Below, one piece after another: positions 1 to 7,294 of a stretch of DNA of 23,175 bases (position 1 is the stretch's first letter; each line of letters begins with the position of its first letter). Source of the DNA: Streptomyces atroolivaceus (GTDB lineage: Bacteria; Actinomycetota; Actinomycetes; Streptomycetales; Streptomycetaceae); the NCBI RefSeq assembly GCF_000717025.1, contig NZ_JNXG01000032.1, forward strand, positions 1 through 23,175, given 5' to 3'. The position numbers and the translations under genes are program-made. The notes beneath the pieces were generated by a model. The model worked only from the letters and a program-made list of their open reading frames with translations. It was not told the origin of the DNA and did not search any database.

Positions 1-1524
1 CCGCTCGGCCGGAACGTCGGGGTGGCCGATGGTGTACGCGTGCAGCTGCCGTGCCTGGTCGCGCAGTGCCTCTTCGCTCTTCGCCGACAACAGCCAGGGA
101 AGGCGGGGGAGTTCGGCTTCCGCCGGTTCGGGTGCGTCCGGGGCCTGCTCGATGACGACGTGCGCGTTCGTCCCGCTGATCCCGAAGGAAGACACACCCG
201 CACGGCGCGGCCTGCCCTCCGCCGCCGGCCAGGGCTGTTCCTCTTCGAGCAGTCGCAGCGCCCCGTCGGCCCAGTCGACGTGATCGGACGGCCGGTCGAC
301 ATGGAGGGTGCGGGGCAGTACGCCGTGGCGCATCGCCAGCGCCATCTTTATGACACCGGCGACACCGGCCGCGGCCTGGGTGTGACCGAGGTTCGACTTG
401 ACCGACCCCAGCCACACAGGCTCGCCGGGACCCCGGCCGTGGCCGTACGTGTTGATGAGCGCCTGCGCCTCGATCGGGTCACCCAGGGTGGTGCCCGTGC
501 CGTGCGCCTCGACCGCGTCGACCTGGTCCGCCGTCAGCCGGGCGTTGGCCAGGGCCTGCCGGATGACCGCCTCCTGCGCCAGGCCGTTGGGCGCCGTCAG
601 ACCGTTGCTGGCACCGTCCTGGTTCGCCGCCGTACCGCGGATCACCGCCACCACCGGGTGGCCGTTGCGCCGTGCGTCCGACAGCCGCTCCAGTACGAGC
701 AGCGCGGCACCTTCGCTGAAGCCGGTGCCGTCGGCCCCGGCGGCGAACGCCTTGCAGCGCCCGTCGGGCGCGAGCCCCCGCTGTCGGCTGAACTCCGTGA
801 ACAGCACCGGGGACGACATGATCGTCGCGCCACCGGCCAGTGCCAGCGAGCACTCGCCCTGGCGCAGCGACTGCGCGGCCAGGTGCAGGGCGACCAGCGA
901 CGCCGAGCAGGCGGTGTCGATGGTGAGTGCGGGCCCCTCCAGGCCGAGCGTGTACGCGATCCGTCCGGACACCACGCTCGTGGTGTTGGTGACGAGGTAG
1001 CCCTCCAGCTCGGGGCGTACCTCCTCGGGGCGGGCGTAGTCCTGGGCGATGGCGCCGACGAACACCCCGGTGTCGCTGCCGCGCAGTGCGTCCGGAGAGA
1101 TCCCCGAGCGCTCCAGGGCCTCCCAGGCGGTCTCCAGGAGCACGCGTTGCTGCGGCTCCATCGCCTCGGCCTCGCGGGGGCTGATGCCGAAGAACTCGGC
1201 GTCGAACCGGTCCGCGTCGTGGAGGAAACCGCCCTTCGCGACGTACGTGGTGGCGGGGGCGTCGGACTCGGGGTCCGGCGCGTGCAGCCGGTCGAGGTCC
1301 CAGCCGCGGCCCTCGGGGAAGTCCGTGATCGCGTCGCCGCCGGCGGCGAGCAGCCGCCACAGGTCCTCGGGGCCGCGCACGTCGGCCGGGAAGCGGCAGC
1401 CGATACCGACGATCGCGATCGGCTCGTGCGCCGCGGCCTCGGTGTCGGTCAGCCTCTGCCGGGTCTGCTGCAGGTCGGTCGTGACCCGCTTGAGGTAGTC
1501 CCGGAGTTTCGCTTCGTTGGCCAT
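1..1524 (-). CDS. Modular type I polyketide synthase, N-terminal part (docking + KS), cut by window edge
   Basis: First 508 residues of a modular PKS subunit; the rest lies beyond position 1. Residues 1-30 are a charged coiled-coil docking segment (starts [14 protein letters not shown]), which recruits the protein to the previous subunit. A ketosynthase follows from about residue 34 ([13 protein letters not shown]) to about 460. The catalytic Cys is C206 in DTACSAS (codon 907-909). Both catalytic histidines are present, in EAHGTGT and in [12 protein letters not shown], so this is an extending, condensing KS. The window ends in the KS-AT linker ([16 protein letters not shown]), so AT type and reductive domains are unknown. 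ATG at 1524 is the only start that keeps the docking helix. The gene diverges from the KASIII gene across a 224-bp intergenic region that carries a shared CTTTAG regulatory motif. It is probably a late subunit of the same assembly line as the PKS at the right end. Confidence 0.95.
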   Translation of the reverse strand, partial: MANEAKLRDYLKRVTTDLQQTRQRLTDTEAAAHEPIAIVGIGCRFPADVRGPEDLWRLLAAGGDAITDFPEGRGWDLDRLHAPDPESDAPATTYVAKGGFLHDADRFDAEFFGISPREAEAMEPQQRVLLETAWEALERSGISPDALRGSDTGVFVGAIAQDYARPEEVRPELEGYLVTNTTSVVSGRIAYTLGLEGPALTIDTACSASLVALHLAAQSLRQGECSLALAGGATIMSSPVLFTEFSRQRGLAPDGRCKAFAAGADGTGFSEGAALLVLERLSDARRNGHPVVAVIRGTAANQDGASNGLTAPNGLAQEAVIRQALANARLTADQVDAVEAHGTGTTLGDPIEAQALINTYGHGRGPGEPVWLGSVKSNLGHTQAAAGVAGVIKMALAMRHGVLPRTLHVDRPSDHVDWADGALRLLEEEQPWPAAEGRPRRAGVSSFGISGTNAHVVIEQAPDAPEPAEAELPRLPWLLSAKSEEALRDQARQLHAYTIGHPDVPAER

Positions 1525-1589
1525 GAACCCATCCCTCGTATGCCCAGACGGTCGTGCTCGGCAACGTCGCCGACGGGGCTTGCGGGTTG

Positions 1590-1606
1590 CTTAGCGAGAC
1601 CTAAAG
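1590..1606 (-). promoter_or_regulatory. Putative activator site upstream of the left PKS
   Basis: Reads CTTTAGGTCTCGCTAAG toward the PKS, ending 65 nt before its ATG. Two half-sites, CTTTAG and GCTAAG, lie 11 bp apart, the spacing typical of SARP direct repeats. It matches 14 of 17 positions of the site before the acyltransferase gene (7176-7192). Binding protein inferred, not shown. Confidence 0.5.
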
Positions 1607-1699
1607 CGACACCCGGCGGCGGCGCCGGAGTCCCGGGGAGCAGGCCGGGGACCAGCGCCTGTCAGGTGGACCGGCCCGGCAGGAACCGGAAGGCAGCCC

Positions 1700-1726
1700 C
1701 TAAGGAGCTCTTTAGCCCGGCGTCAG
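1700..1726 (+). promoter_or_regulatory. Palindrome plus CTTTAG site upstream of the KASIII gene
   Basis: CTAAGGAGCTCTTTAG (1700-1715) is a 16-bp palindrome with one mismatched pair around GAGCTC. Its right half begins a CTTTAG...GTCAG pair with 11-bp spacing (1710-1726), oriented toward the KASIII gene and ending 22 nt before its ATG. The 16-bp dyad has the size of known LuxR-family boxes, while the direct-repeat reading suits a SARP. Confidence 0.4.
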
Positions 1727-1748
1727 CCGGGCGGCAGAAGGTGGCGGA

Positions 1749-2783
1749 ATGGAAGCCTCGGAAATCCACATCCTGTCGGTCGGTACCGCGTTGCCCGGCG
1801 ACCCCCTGGACAACGCCGACCTGGCCCGTCACTTCGGCATGGACCCGGTCTGGGAGCAGTGGGTCGACGCGTTCGTCGGCACCAGGGCCCGTCACCTGTC
1901 GGTGGATCTGGGCACCGGGAAGCTCCGGTCCACACTCGCCGACCTGGCCACCCGTGCCGCCGCGCGAGCCCTGGAGGGCGCCGGCGTCGGCGCCGGGGAC
2001 ATCGACCTGGTCGTCCTCGGCACCGCCACCCCCGACCAGCTGATGCCCGCCACCGTCAACGTCGTCGCGGACCGGCTGGGCATCGACGGGGTGCCGACCT
2101 ACCAGCTCCAGTCGGGCTGCGCCGGCGCCTTCCAGGCCCTCGACGTAGGCCGCCAGATGCTCCGGACCGGCGGTCACCGCACGGCCCTGGTGATCGGCGG
2201 GGAGCTGTGCTCGCGGCACTACGACCCCGGCGTCGACCTCGCACGGCTCGACTCGGCCGAGCTGGTCAACTTCGTCCTGTTCGGCGACGGCGCCGGTGCG
2301 GCCGTCCTGACCGCGGAGCAGGTGACCGGCGCGCCGGTGATCCACAGGGTGCTGAACCGGCTGACCGGGCTCAACCGTGAGCCCGGCCAGATCGTCGAGT
2401 GGACCGGGGCGCTCGACCGCGCGGACGCGGACCGGTCCCACATCAAGGAGGACTACAAGGCGATCGAGGAGTCCGTCCCGGTGATGTCCCGGGAGATCGC
2501 CGAAGAGATCCTCGGCGACCTGGGCTGGACTGCCGCCGACGTCGACTATCTGCTGCCGCCCCAGCTCTCCGGGCGTATGACGCGGCGGATCGTCGACGGC
2601 CTGGACATGCCGCTGGCCGATGAGATCACCCGCGTGGACACTATTGCCAACACGGGAAACGCGATGCCGTTCTTCCAACTGGAGGACACATTGCCGCAGT
2701 TGGCGCAGGGCGATCGTGTTCTCGGGATCTCGGTGGAGTCCAGCAAGTGGATCAAGGCGGGTTTCGCGCTCGAAGTGCAGTGA
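1749..2783 (+). CDS. KASIII (FabH)-like synthase, candidate tetronate-forming enzyme
   Basis: 344-residue protein with the thiolase fold of 3-oxoacyl-ACP synthase III. The nucleophile is C124 in QSGCAGAFQALD, and FGDGAGAAVL (about 179-187) is the family's conserved glycine-rich motif. The usual VPHQANxRI motif appears as LPPQLSGRM (269-277), so proline 271 stands where FabH has its catalytic His. The Asn motif is kept (N301 in NTGNAM). The C-terminus (ISVESSKWIKAGF) also departs from FabH's glycine-rich ending. In tetronate clusters a KASIII homologue couples the polyketide to a glyceryl-S-ACP, forming the C-C and/or C-O bond; the nearby acyltransferase and hydrolase genes suggest that role here. 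The start ATG has AAGG 7 nt upstream. It is monocistronic, divergent from the PKS and convergent with the FAD monooxygenase, with a strong hairpin between. A starter-unit or acyltransferase function remains possible. Confidence 0.85.
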   Translation: MEASEIHILSVGTALPGDPLDNADLARHFGMDPVWEQWVDAFVGTRARHLSVDLGTGKLRSTLADLATRAAARALEGAGVGAGDIDLVVLGTATPDQLMPATVNVVADRLGIDGVPTYQLQSGCAGAFQALDVGRQMLRTGGHRTALVIGGELCSRHYDPGVDLARLDSAELVNFVLFGDGAGAAVLTAEQVTGAPVIHRVLNRLTGLNREPGQIVEWTGALDRADADRSHIKEDYKAIEESVPVMSREIAEEILGDLGWTAADVDYLLPPQLSGRMTRRIVDGLDMPLADEITRVDTIANTGNAMPFFQLEDTLPQLAQGDRVLGISVESSKWIKAGFALEVQ

Positions 2784-2794
2784 CCGGCGCCGGA

Positions 2795-2835
2795 CATGCC
2801 GCAGTGCCCGCGTCCCGCGCGGGCACTGCGGCATG
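2795..2835. terminator. Bidirectional hairpin terminator
   Basis: Perfect 18-bp inverted repeat (arms 2795-2812 and 2818-2835, beginning CATGCCGCAG) with a 5-nt loop. It lies between the convergent ends of the KASIII and FAD monooxygenase genes. There is no T-tract, as is common for actinobacterial terminators. It is 11 nt past the KASIII stop and 12 nt past the monooxygenase stop. Confidence 0.85.
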
Positions 2836-2847
2836 CCGGCGAACCGC

Positions 2848-4317
2848 TCAGCGCGGCGCGCCGAACCAGTTCTTCAGCGCCGCCTCGAGCCCTCCCGAAC
2901 CCTCGGCCCAGACGACGTGTCCGTCCGGGCGCAGGAGCGCCGAGCCGGTCTCCCCGGCGGCCGATGCGGACGCGGTGGCGATCCGGTCGGACCAGCCCTC
3001 CGCCGTACGCGAGGAGGCGCCGCCGGTACCCGCGGCAGCGTCGGAAAGGAGCAGCAGACCGCGACCGTCGTGCAGCAGGGGCGCCGCACCGGGCACCCGG
3101 CCGCCGAGCACGGGGTCCGGGTCCACGGAACCCGCCGCGCCGTCGGCACCCAAGCGGTAGCGCAGGTCGACGCCGGTCACCAGCTCCACCAGATACCGGT
3201 TGACGTCCTCGAACCGGCTGAGGTCCGCGACGAGGGACCGCGCCCCGGCCGCCCGGGCCGCCGGGTGCATCAGGGCGAGCTGGGCGTCGAGCGCCAGCCG
3301 GGCCCGCTCGCCCTCCGGGTGCCGCTCGGCGTGGTAGGTGTCGAGCAGCCCGGGCGGCGCCCAGCCGGCCAGGTCCGCGGCGAGCTTCCAGCCGAGGTTG
3401 ACCGCGTCCTGCAGACAGGTGCTCAGCCGCAGGCCGCCGAGCGGGTAGAAGGAGTGCGCGGCGTCACCCGCGAGGAACACCCGGCCGGCCCGGTAGCACT
3501 CCGCGTTGCCGCTGACGCTGGTGAACCGCTCGGCCCACACCACCTCGCGCGCCGGCAGCCGCCGGCCGGTGAGCTCCTCGATCTCGCGCTGCAGTTCCTC
3601 CTGCGCCACCTCCCCGGTCCCGGCGGCCGGCCCGGCCGGTAGGTCCCCGAAGAGCGTGGTGATCACCCGCAGGGTGCCCGGGCCGGCGGGCGCGCCCGAG
3701 TACACCCCGCCTGAGGCGGTGTAGTGGGCGCCCAGATGGTTGACGGCCACTTCGGACAGGTCGGCGACGACGTCGCCCACGATGCCCGAGACGGTCCAGC
3801 CGCCGCCCGGAAAACCGATGCCGGCCAGCGTCCGGACGGTGCTGTTGGCGCCGTCCGCCGCCACCACGTACGAGCCGCGCAGCGTGGACTCGCCGTCGGC
3901 GGTGCGCAGCCGCAGGGTCACCGAGCCGGCGGACTGCCGGAGTTGCGTCACCTCCTGGCCGCGCCTGATGTCCACCCCGAGTGCCCGGGCGCGCCGCTCC
4001 AGGACGTCCGCCAGTCTGGCCTGCGGCACGAGCAGCCCGCCGCCGACGCGGTGCGGACCCGCGACCAGCTCGGGGCGGAGCCAGAGCAGGGAGAAGTGCG
4101 CGCCGGGCAGCGGTAGTCCGGACTCCCGGAGTTCGTCGGCGAGGCCCCGCTGCTCCAGGAGTTCCATGACGGCGGCGTTCACCGCCTGGCCGGGGGAGCG
4201 GGGGTCCGGGGTGTCGCGCCGGTCGAGGACGACGACGGGTGCGCCGGCCAGGCCCAGCTCGCAGGCGAGCATCAGGCCGGTGGGGCCGGCGCCCACGACG
4301 ATCACGGGATCGGTCAC
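2848..4317 (-). CDS. FAD-dependent aromatic-hydroxylase-like monooxygenase (class A)
   Basis: 489 residues, related to NAD(P)H:FAD monooxygenases of the PheA/RdmE/PgaE type (FAD_binding_3). The Rossmann motif GAGPTG is at 9-14, followed by the acidic end of beta-2 (LDRRD). The DG motif is AADGANSTVR (153-162) and the GD motif is GRVFLAGDAAH (278-288). The following loop normally reads GGxGxNxG. Here it is GGLRLSTC (294-301), losing the second Gly, the Asn and the last Gly. The C-terminal 120 residues form the usual thioredoxin-like extension (LLRPDGHVVWAE). The start is GTG, 4 nt after the LLM stop, with AAAGGATGAG as a ribosome site overlapping that stop, so translation is coupled. It is the last gene of the four-gene operon and ends at a strong hairpin. 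Probable role: hydroxylation, epoxidation or Baeyer-Villiger oxidation of the polyketide. Substrate unknown. Confidence 0.85.
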   Translation of the reverse strand: MTDPVIVVGAGPTGLMLACELGLAGAPVVVLDRRDTPDPRSPGQAVNAAVMELLEQRGLADELRESGLPLPGAHFSLLWLRPELVAGPHRVGGGLLVPQARLADVLERRARALGVDIRRGQEVTQLRQSAGSVTLRLRTADGESTLRGSYVVAADGANSTVRTLAGIGFPGGGWTVSGIVGDVVADLSEVAVNHLGAHYTASGGVYSGAPAGPGTLRVITTLFGDLPAGPAAGTGEVAQEELQREIEELTGRRLPAREVVWAERFTSVSGNAECYRAGRVFLAGDAAHSFYPLGGLRLSTCLQDAVNLGWKLAADLAGWAPPGLLDTYHAERHPEGERARLALDAQLALMHPAARAAGARSLVADLSRFEDVNRYLVELVTGVDLRYRLGADGAAGSVDPDPVLGGRVPGAAPLLHDGRGLLLLSDAAAGTGGASSRTAEGWSDRIATASASAAGETGSALLRPDGHVVWAEGSGGLEAALKNWFGAPR

Positions 4318-4321
4318 AGGC

Positions 4322-5200
4322 TCATCCTTTCCGCAACAGCGGGATCACGGGGGCGAAGTCGTACAGGTGGGCGGCGAGGATCATGTACGACGTGAGGCCG
4401 TACCGGTCGTGGGCGCCGCGTATCTGCTCTGCGATCTCCTGGTGGGTGCCGATCAGGAGGGTGGGCAGGTCCAGCAGTTGTGCCGCGGTCAGATGAGGCG
4501 CGAGAGCCTGCCGCAGCGCATCGGCGGCGGCCCGCCGGTCGTCGGTGACGACGATCTTCTTGACGCCGGTGTTGAGTTCGGGGCTCCGGCCGAACTCCGA
4601 GGCCCGGGCGCGCACCGTGGCCACCCGCTCGGCGAACTCCTCGGGGCCGGCGAGGACGAAGCCGCCCTGCGGGGGCAGCTCGGCGCCGACGAAGCAGACC
4701 GTGTCGGCCCGCCGTGCGGCCAGTTCGAGCTCGTCCGGTTCGTGGGCTCCTATCATCAGCGCCGGCCGGGGGGACCGCAGCGGACGTGGCCGGTGCGCGG
4801 GGTCGGTCAGCAACCGGTCCAGTACGTCCACGGTCTCGGCCAGCCGGTCCCGCCTGTCCTGGGCCGTGAGCCCGGCGGTCGCGGCGCTGCCGGTCTGTCC
4901 GGCGTGCAGTCCCACGGACAACCGCCCTCCGGTCAGCCGGTCGGTGCCGGCGACCTCGCGGGCGAGCACCTCGGGATCCCACAGCGCGGTGTTGGTGAGG
5001 TAGGTGGCGACCCCGATACGGGTGGTGGCAGCGGCCGCGGCCACCAGGGACGGGAACGGGGCGGTCAGCCCCAGGTGGTCGGTGGTCGCGAAGGTGTCGT
5101 AGCCGAGTCGTTCGGCCTCACGGGCGCGCTCCGGCCAGTCGGCGTCCGGGGAGATCTCGCTCACCCCGAACCGGAGGACCGGCCCGGGCCCGCCGGTCAC
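4322..5200 (-). CDS. LLM-class oxidoreductase, F420-type (MSMEG_2516-like)
   Basis: 292 residues of the bacterial luciferase-like (LLM) superfamily. The N-terminus (RFGVSEISPDADWPERAREAERLGYDT) and TTDHLG resemble the TIGR03621-type F420-dependent subfamily rather than the FMN luciferases encoded further right. VATYLTNTALWDPEVLAREVAGTDRLTGGRLSVGLHAG is the typical LLM barrel core. The cofactor is inferred from subfamily resemblance only. The GTG start overlaps the stop of the upstream hydrolase gene (GTGA), so the two are translationally coupled, and only 4 nt separate it from the FAD monooxygenase. Inside an operon with tetronate-type acyltransferase and hydrolase genes it is probably a tailoring reductase or dehydrogenase. 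A monooxygenase role cannot be excluded. Confidence 0.8.
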   Translation of the reverse strand: MTGGPGPVLRFGVSEISPDADWPERAREAERLGYDTFATTDHLGLTAPFPSLVAAAAATTRIGVATYLTNTALWDPEVLAREVAGTDRLTGGRLSVGLHAGQTGSAATAGLTAQDRRDRLAETVDVLDRLLTDPAHRPRPLRSPRPALMIGAHEPDELELAARRADTVCFVGAELPPQGGFVLAGPEEFAERVATVRARASEFGRSPELNTGVKKIVVTDDRRAAADALRQALAPHLTAAQLLDLPTLLIGTHQEIAEQIRGAHDRYGLTSYMILAAHLYDFAPVIPLLRKG

Positions 5201-6378
5201 GCGCCGGCCCCGGCCGGACCCGCCGCACCGGCCCGGCGTCCTCCGGCCCCGGCCGGACCCGCCGCACCGGCCCGGCGTCCTCCGGCCCCGGTCAGCCGCT
5301 CCCGTGCCCGGACCGCCGACAGGGCCAGGCCGAGGGCGGCCCGCTGCCGTCCGTACCCGCCCAGCGCCTCAAGCGCCGACCGCAGACTCCAGAGCCGGGA
5401 CTCGGCCACATGCGACGGCGAACCGTGCACGTCGTCGTGGACCAGCAGCCGCAGCTCGCGCACATGCTGCTCGAGCAGGCTCCGGTCGCCCGGCGGGATG
5501 ATCTCGTCGCGCCCGCTCACCGTGTACGACACCGGCACCTGGAGTGCTGCCAGCTCCCGTGGTGTCAGCGCCCAGTCGGTCAGCCGCGCCAGAACGGAAC
5601 CGGGGGAGTGCCCGGTGAGATGGCCGAGGGTGTCGACCGTCACTCGGGGGACCCGGGTGCGCCAGGCGGTGTCCGTGAAGAAGTCGCCGACCGGCGCGCC
5701 GGCCGTGACCACACCCCGTATCCGCTTGTCGTGCAGGGCGGCCCGCAGCGCCATATGGCCGCTGAAGCTCAGCATCACGGCGACGGTCCGCTCCACGTCC
5801 GCGCGGCCGGCGAGCGCGTCGAGCAGATCCGGGATCATCCGGTGGCTGTCCGCCGCGTAGCGCTGCGCGTTCTCGCCGACCCCCGGCATCTCGGTGGCGA
5901 CGACGGCAAGCCCCAGGCGTGACGCCTTGGCCAGGATCGGCCCGAACTGCTCCTTCACACTGACGATGCCGCCGCTCAGCAGCACCACCGGCGGGAGTTC
6001 CCCGTCCCGTGCGTCGAGGCCGGCCGCCCAGCACCTCACCCGTCCGCCGGACAGGTCGAGGTCGAGCCGCCGGATGCCCGAACCGTCCCCGGACCGCCAT
6101 CGGTCGAAGGAGGCGACCGTACGCTCCTGCGCGTCCGCGCGTGCCGGGCCGTCCACGTACGGGAACCGGGCGATGTTGAAATGCCGCCCCGCCTCGACCT
6201 CCCGGCCCCGGCGCTCCAGTTCCACCCCGGCCTCGGTCCACTCGCGGGCCCAGGAGCCCGGCTCGCCGTCCTGGTCGTGCCGGATCCGCCCCAGCACTTG
6301 CCGCAGCCGGTCTCCCCGTATGCCGAGGATCCGGCCGTGCACCTCGACGAACCGCTTCAGCTCCTCGATGTCGTTCAT
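5197..6378 (-). CDS. Alpha/beta hydrolase, candidate tetronate acetate-eliminating enzyme
   Basis: 393 residues with an alpha-helical N-terminal cap (1-125) and an alpha/beta-hydrolase core similar to FrsA/DUF1100-type proteins. The oxyanion region is LLSGGIVS (133-140). The nucleophile elbow is S204-F-S206-G-H208, unlike the usual GxSxG. The acid is probably D291 in SGRDEIIPPGD, and the base is H319 or H323 in DDVHGSPSHVAES. In acyltetronate pathways a hydrolase of this fold removes acetate from the O-acetylated tetronate to form the exocyclic methylene. Here the gene directly follows the E2-type acyltransferase with an ATGA overlap, the pairing expected for that two-step reaction. The last 30 residues are a low-complexity Gly/Ala/Arg/Pro tail encoded by a 39-bp tandem repeat. 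A generic esterase role is the alternative. Confidence 0.8.
   Translation of the reverse strand: MNDIEELKRFVEVHGRILGIRGDRLRQVLGRIRHDQDGEPGSWAREWTEAGVELERRGREVEAGRHFNIARFPYVDGPARADAQERTVASFDRWRSGDGSGIRRLDLDLSGGRVRCWAAGLDARDGELPPVVLLSGGIVSVKEQFGPILAKASRLGLAVVATEMPGVGENAQRYAADSHRMIPDLLDALAGRADVERTVAVMLSFSGHMALRAALHDKRIRGVVTAGAPVGDFFTDTAWRTRVPRVTVDTLGHLTGHSPGSVLARLTDWALTPRELAALQVPVSYTVSGRDEIIPPGDRSLLEQHVRELRLLVHDDVHGSPSHVAESRLWSLRSALEALGGYGRQRAALGLALSAVRARERLTGAGGRRAGAAGPAGAGGRRAGAAGPAGAGA
5204..5291. repeat. 39-bp tandem repeat inside the hydrolase gene, 2.25 copies
   Basis: Two identical 39-bp units (5204-5242 and 5243-5281) are followed by the first 10 bases of a third. Each unit encodes 13 residues, so reading frame is kept. 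They form the Ala/Gly/Arg-rich C-terminal tail of the alpha/beta hydrolase, outside its catalytic fold. Confidence 0.95.
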
Positions 6379-7142
6379 CGCAGCCCCTCCTCGGCCGAGA
6401 ACCCCTCCAGCGCCTCCTTGACCTCGGTGAGGATGTCCGCCGCCTCCGCGCCGTCGATGACCCGGTGGTCGAAGGTGAGGTTCAGCCGCATCACGGGCGC
6501 GCTGGTCACCTCGCCGTCCCGGACCACCGGTCGGTCCGTGATCCGGCCCACGCCGAAGGTGACGGTCGTGCCGCCCACGGAGTGGAAGCCGTCGACCGCC
6601 CGATGGCCCAGCGAGGTGACCGCGAAGGTGCCGAAGAAACGGGGGTGGGAGATCAGTGAACGCACCGCCCGGCGGTAGGCCGCGCGTGCCAGCGTCGCGG
6701 GCAGGCGGTGCAGCAGCAGCATCGAGGCGTACTCCGGCATCACCTCCGGATCACCGTCGCGGTAGCGCTCCAGCTCGTACTGGATCCCCTTCAGGTCGGC
6801 CCGGTCCAGGTCCGGCAGGACCGCCGAGACCACGACCCGCCGGCCGCGGATCCGCTTGTCGAGCGCGACCTTCCCGGAGACCTCGCCGTAGCGGGCGACC
6901 CTGGGGCGCAGACGGCCGCGAATCGCGGCGTTCGCCTCCGGATGCGCCGCGATCACCCGGGCCGCGGAGTGGAGCACGTACGTGACCACGGACAGCCGGC
7001 TGTCGCCGCGGTGGGCCTCACGGTGGGCGAGGACCCCGGACATGTCCACCTCGGTGTCCAGGTGGACCGGGGCGAACGGACGTATCTCGTCGAGGAAGAA
7101 GAGCGTGTGACGCCGCTCCCGGGCGATGGCTGCGATATGCAT
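6375..7142 (-). CDS. Stand-alone E2 (2-oxoacid dehydrogenase)-type acyltransferase
   Basis: 255 residues comprising only the catalytic domain of dihydrolipoamide acyltransferases, with no lipoyl or E3-binding domain. The active site is H226-R-V-I-D230-G231 (TFDHRVIDGAEAADIL). FAVTSLGH (173-180) and VTFGVGRI (194-201) are further E2-fold landmarks. Homologues in tetronate and spirotetronate clusters acetylate the primary alcohol of the tetronate before elimination. The adjacent hydrolase gene overlaps by ATGA, which fits that acetylation-elimination pair. The start ATG at 7142 has GGAG 9 nt upstream. The longer reading frame to 7301 was rejected because it runs through the promoter region and into the P450 gene. 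First gene of the four-gene minus-strand operon, preceded by a CTTTAG regulatory site. Confidence 0.88.
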   Translation of the reverse strand: MHIAAIARERRHTLFFLDEIRPFAPVHLDTEVDMSGVLAHREAHRGDSRLSVVTYVLHSAARVIAAHPEANAAIRGRLRPRVARYGEVSGKVALDKRIRGRRVVVSAVLPDLDRADLKGIQYELERYRDGDPEVMPEYASMLLLHRLPATLARAAYRRAVRSLISHPRFFGTFAVTSLGHRAVDGFHSVGGTTVTFGVGRITDRPVVRDGEVTSAPVMRLNLTFDHRVIDGAEAADILTEVKEALEGFSAEEGLR

Positions 7143-7175
7143 CCCGCCAATCTCCGCAGCCCGGCTTAAGCACCT

Positions 7176-7192
7176 CCTAGCGCGGCCTAAAG
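7176..7192 (-). promoter_or_regulatory. Putative activator site upstream of the acyltransferase operon
   Basis: Reads CTTTAGGCCGCGCTAGG toward the acyltransferase gene, ending 33 nt before its ATG. A third related half-site, TTAAG, follows about 11 bp on (near 7165-7169). It matches the site before the left PKS at 14 of 17 positions and has the same orientation relative to its gene. Probable SARP or LAL target. Confidence 0.5.
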
Positions 7193-7222
7193 AATCCACG
7201 CCCGCTGCCACCCACAGCCATG

Positions 7223-7239
7223 CTTTAGCGAGGCACAAG
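7223..7239 (+). promoter_or_regulatory. Putative activator site upstream of the P450/ABC operon
   Basis: CTTTAGCGAGGCACAAG, oriented toward the P450 gene and ending 55 nt before its ATG. The CTTTAG half-site is exact. The second half-site (ACAAG) is weaker but at the same 11-bp offset as in the other three operon starts. Confidence 0.4.
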
Positions 7240-7294
7240 ACCCCGGTTCCAGGCTGGCCGCAGCCCGAATGTCGCCGCTCGCAGGAGATCCCGC

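Noticed and set aside
22..2043. 673-residue plus-strand open frame
   Set aside because: It lies opposite the PKS KS domain and then runs into the KASIII gene in another frame. It is Arg/Gly/Val-rich with no domain, a shadow of high-GC codon use.
5204..5291. Short tandem repeats considered as a CRISPR array
   Set aside because: Repeats are directly adjacent with no spacers and lie inside a coding frame.
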